Translations under genes and position numbers: made by a program
Assembly: GCA_020028115.1 (NCBI GenBank)
Contig: JAHWYA010000144.1
Span: 1 to 5,809, forward strand
DNA: 5,809 bases
DNA from: Anaeromyxobacter sp.
GTDB taxonomy: Bacteria > Myxococcota > Myxococcia > Myxococcales > Anaeromyxobacteraceae
Direction: 5' to 3'
Shown here: positions 1 through 5,809 of the stretch, in pieces
How positions within the stretch are numbered: position 1 is the stretch's first letter
Layout: each line of letters opens with the position of its first letter
The notes under the pieces: model-generated
The model's database searches: none
What the model was told of the DNA's origin: nothing
Seen by the model: the letters and a program-made list of their open reading frames with translations, nothing else

Positions 1-1376
<1,376 letters not shown>

Positions 1377-1406
1377 GTCGTTCCGGGCGGCCTCTACCAA
1401 ACAAAC

Positions 1407-1515
1407 GAGCCGGCCCACAATCCCCGGGCGCACGGAGGGCAGCCTACCGTTGCTCCCTTCCGGGCCTGGCGGGGTTCGACTACGCCCCCGTCGCCCGAGG
1501 ATTCTGGGCCGGCTC
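1407..1515 (-). ncRNA. ffs: Signal recognition particle RNA (4.5S type)
   Basis: RNA scaffold of the bacterial SRP; it binds Ffh and directs nascent membrane proteins to FtsY and SecYEG. The minus strand carries the conserved domain IV, CCAGGCCCGGAAGGGAGCAA, with the GGAA tetraloop at 1461-1458 and the asymmetric internal-loop bases on both sides. The ends close as a long hairpin: the 5' side GAGCCGGCCCAGAATCC pairs with the 3' side GGATTGTGGGCCGGCTC with few mismatches. At about 109 nt it is the short Gram-negative form without an Alu domain. The sequence just past the 3' side, CGTTTGTTTGG, is T-rich and may end the transcript, with dnaX starting 30 bases on. Exact ends are inferred from the helix. 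No convincing promoter lies immediately upstream; a weak -10-like TAGACT sits at 1552-1547, which would imply a longer precursor. Confidence 0.95.
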
Positions 1516-1519
1516 TCTA

Positions 1520-1534
1520 CCGGCTTGCCGCCGG
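1520..1534. other. Small hairpin between tRNA-Ser(GGA) and SRP RNA
   Basis: CCGGC and GCCGG on the minus strand pair around a GGCAA loop. No U-run follows in either direction, so it is not a typical intrinsic terminator. It could be a processing or spacer structure in a tRNA-SRP RNA precursor. Function is unknown. Confidence 0.35.
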
Positions 1535-1573
1535 CTGGAGTCCCCTAGTCTAACGTCCGGGGGCTCGCGCTGC

Positions 1574-1663
1574 TGGCGGAGAGGGTGGGATTTGAACCCA
1601 CGGTACCGTTCCCGGTACACACGATTTCCAGTCGTGCACCTTCAACCGCTCGGTCACCTCTCC
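1574..1663 (-). tRNA. tRNA-Ser, anticodon GGA
   Basis: Class II tRNA with a long variable arm, reading UCC and UCU. The acceptor stem GGAGAGG pairs with CCTCTCC, followed by discriminator G and an encoded CCA (positions 1576-1574). The anticodon stem CACGA/TCGTG holds the loop CTGGAAA, giving anticodon GGA. The T arm is GTGGG-TTCAAAT-CCCAC. The variable arm forms a six-pair stem, GTACCG/CGGTAC, capped by GGAA, as expected for recognition by seryl-tRNA synthetase. It lies upstream of the SRP RNA on the same strand, 58 bases away, so co-transcription is possible. No clear promoter of its own was found beyond a weak TACGAAT directly before the 5' end. Confidence 0.98.
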
Positions 1664-1933
1664 ATTCGTACTCGGGGGGTCTCCGCCCCGCGGCCGCATC
1701 CGCGGTGACTTCGACCGAGTCCGGGGGCTACGACACCCCCGATCCCCCGGCTCGCTCCGGGGGAGCCTCATCCGGCTCCCCCTTCGCTCGCTGTTGTTCA
1801 CGGGGCAGCCTCATCCGGCTGCCCCTGCGCTCGCTCGCATGATCGGCCGTGACCTCAGGATCGCGACCGTTGCGCTTTCTCCCCACCGGAGTGGGCACAC
1901 CGTCCCAACTCCCACGTGACGAAGCGCGGTATG
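1664..1933. other. Spacer between two serine tRNA genes
   Basis: No convincing gene lies here; short open frames on both strands lack ribosome sites and run into the tRNA genes. It contains the paired hairpins at 1759-1825, a GGGGG-rich inverted stretch at 1723-1750 (CCGGGGG against CCCCCGG), a CCGCGG...CCGCGG self-pairing segment near 1688-1705, and a small CCCAC/GTGGG hairpin near 1881-1895 downstream of tRNA-Ser(CGA). The last has no U-tail. The stretch looks like untranslated spacer rich in secondary structure. Confidence 0.6.
1759..1825 (-). repeat. Two tandem hairpins of matching design
   Basis: Hairpin A (1759-1782) and hairpin B (1802-1825) each have a nine-pair stem and the same six-base loop, GGATGA on the minus strand. 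The stems differ at one pair: GGGGGAGCC/GGCTCCCCC against GGGGCAGCC/GGCTGCCCC. Both arms changed together, so pairing is kept. Each is preceded on the minus strand by AGCGAGCG plus two bases, so the repeat unit is 43 bases. Neither is followed by a U-run. They resemble REP-type palindromic repeats more than terminators, but copy number elsewhere in the genome cannot be seen here. Confidence 0.75.
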
Positions 1934-2024
1934 TGGCGGAGAGCGAGGGATTCGAACCCCCGGTACCGTTGCCGGTACACCTGATTTCGAGTCAGGCGCC
2001 TTCGACCAACTCGGCCAGCTCTCC
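1934..2024 (-). tRNA. tRNA-Ser, anticodon CGA
   Basis: Class II tRNA reading UCG. The acceptor stem GGAGAGC pairs with GCTCTCC, followed by discriminator G and an encoded CCA (1936-1934). The anticodon stem CCTGA/TCAGG holds the loop CTCGAAA, giving anticodon CGA. The T arm is GGGGG-TTCGAAT-CCCTC with one G-U pair. The variable arm uses the same GTACCG/CGGTAC stem as the neighbouring tRNA-Ser(GGA), here capped by GCAA, so both caps are GNRA tetraloops. The two genes look like diverged copies. It lies 44 bases downstream of the tadA stop, with a candidate promoter in that gap. Confidence 0.98.
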
Positions 2025-2032
2025 GCCGGCGG

Positions 2033-2060
2033 ATTTAACCGATCTTCCCCCCTCTGCCAA
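2033..2060 (-). promoter_or_regulatory. Candidate sigma70-type promoter for tRNA-Ser(CGA)
   Basis: On the minus strand TTGGCA (2060-2055) and TTAAAT (2038-2033) are separated by 16 bases, a reasonable -35/-10 pair. Initiation would fall near 2026, almost at the mature tRNA 5' end, leaving a very short leader. It lies just after the tadA stop codon. The match is moderate and untested. Confidence 0.5.
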
Positions 2061-2068
2061 GCGGCAAG

Positions 2069-5225
<3,157 letters not shown>

Positions 5226-5248
5226 CGCCGTCGCGGTTCCCGAGCACG

Positions 5249-5280
5249 GGGCCGGCCCGTCCGCGGGCCGGCCCTTTCCT
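5249..5280 (+). terminator. Intrinsic terminator after the lipoprotein gene
   Basis: A perfect 11-pair GC stem, GGGCCGGCCCG against CGGGCCGGCCC, has loop TCCG and is followed by TTTCCTT. It starts 24 bases after the lipoprotein stop. The T-tail is only on the plus-strand side, so it acts mainly for the lipoprotein gene. The convergent minus-strand gene has its stop codon at 5294-5292, just beyond the hairpin, and may also read into it. Confidence 0.85.
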
Positions 5281-5291
5281 TGCGTGGCGCG

Positions 5292-5809
5292 CTACGCCGG
5301 CGCGCCCGGCCGGAGCTCCGGGTGGTCGGCGCAGTCGAGCCCGCACGCGCGGCAGGTCGCGACGGCGCACTTGGGCGTGACCTTCGCGGCGACGCCGCGC
5401 GCGTACTCGCGGGCGAGGAAGCCCTTCTCGATCCCGTGGTCGAGGACGTCCCACGGCAGCCGCTCGTCCCGCCCCACCTCGCGGTGCGTGAAGAACTCCG
5501 GGTCGTGCGGCCAGCGCCGGAGCGCGGCCCGCAGGTCGCCGCCCGCCTCCGCGTGCGCGAGCTCGAGCAGGTCCGCGCAGCGGCGGTCGCCGCGGGCGAC
5601 GAGCGCCTGGCGCGTCGCCTCGCGCGCCGAGAGCGACTCGACGTCGATCCCCTTCGGCCGCAGCGTCCGCTCGAGGAGCTTCCGGCGCGCCTCGAGCGCC
5701 GCCCGCGGCGCGAGCGGCGCCCACTGGAACGGCGTCCACGGCTTCGGGACGAACGAGCTGATCGATAGGGTCAGCCGGCCGAACGGCTCGCCGCTTTTGG
5801 AGGGCACGC
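5292..5809 (-). CDS. C-terminal part of a B12-binding-domain-type radical SAM protein (TIGR03960-like)
   Basis: The 3' end of a longer gene entering from the right edge. About 172 codons are present and the N-terminal part with any B12-binding domain and the CxxxCxxC iron-sulfur motif is outside the window, so the assignment rests on the C-terminal half alone. LTLSISSFVPKPWTPFQW (about residues 12-29 of the visible part) is the conserved stretch that ends the radical SAM barrel in this family. LPWDVLDHGIEKGFLAREY (117-135) and the closing Cys cluster CAVATCRACGLDC (147-159) match the family's usual ending, which has a PWD..D.G..K.FL motif and a terminal Cys-rich CxxC pattern. The reaction for this family is not established. 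A GTG at 5807 opens the visible frame but lies inside the conserved core, so it is not taken as the start. The gene is convergent with the lipoprotein gene. Confidence 0.85.
   Translation of the reverse strand, partial: VPSKSGEPFGRLTLSISSFVPKPWTPFQWAPLAPRAALEARRKLLERTLRPKGIDVESLSAREATRQALVARGDRRCADLLELAHAEAGGDLRAALRRWPHDPEFFTHREVGRDERLPWDVLDHGIEKGFLAREYARGVAAKVTPKCAVATCRACGLDCADHPELRPGAPA

Noticed and set aside
1759..1825. Hairpins as intrinsic terminators
   Set aside because: Stems are strong but neither is followed by a T-run on either strand.

Overview
The window is very GC-rich DNA with codon third positions strongly biased to G/C, so several frames stay open by chance. Together with a secreted lipoprotein carrying a Cys-rich DNDCDG segment, this suggests a myxobacterium-like deltaproteobacterium (Anaeromyxobacter type). 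That assignment is inferred from style, not from a marker gene. Protein translations not otherwise sourced were read by hand from the sequence.

Left part (1-2551), all on the minus strand and read right to left: tadA (tRNA adenosine deaminase), tRNA-Ser(CGA), a spacer of about 270 bases with two hairpins of matching design, tRNA-Ser(GGA), the 4.5S-type signal recognition particle RNA (ffs), and the first 458 codons of dnaX (DNA polymerase III tau/gamma clamp-loader subunit), which runs off the left edge. The order tadA - SRP RNA - dnaX is also known from Bacillus subtilis. The cluster serves translation, protein targeting and replication. The dnaX linker is odd: it is encoded by tandem hexamers that give Thr-Pro and Thr-Ser repeats, carry a dense G-quadruplex motif on the template strand, and are bracketed by a perfect 21-bp inverted repeat.

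Right part: after a 136-base divergent intergenic region, a plus-strand gene (2688-5225) encodes an 845-residue predicted lipoprotein with two Ig-like segments, a Cys-rich region and EF-hand-type calcium loops. It ends at a strong intrinsic terminator. Convergent to it, from the right edge, is the C-terminal end of a minus-strand protein resembling the B12-binding-domain radical SAM family (TIGR03960-like).

No mobile element, CRISPR array or defence system was seen. The least explained items are the dnaX repeat tract with its inverted repeat, the twin hairpins between the serine tRNAs, and the calcium-loop lipoprotein.
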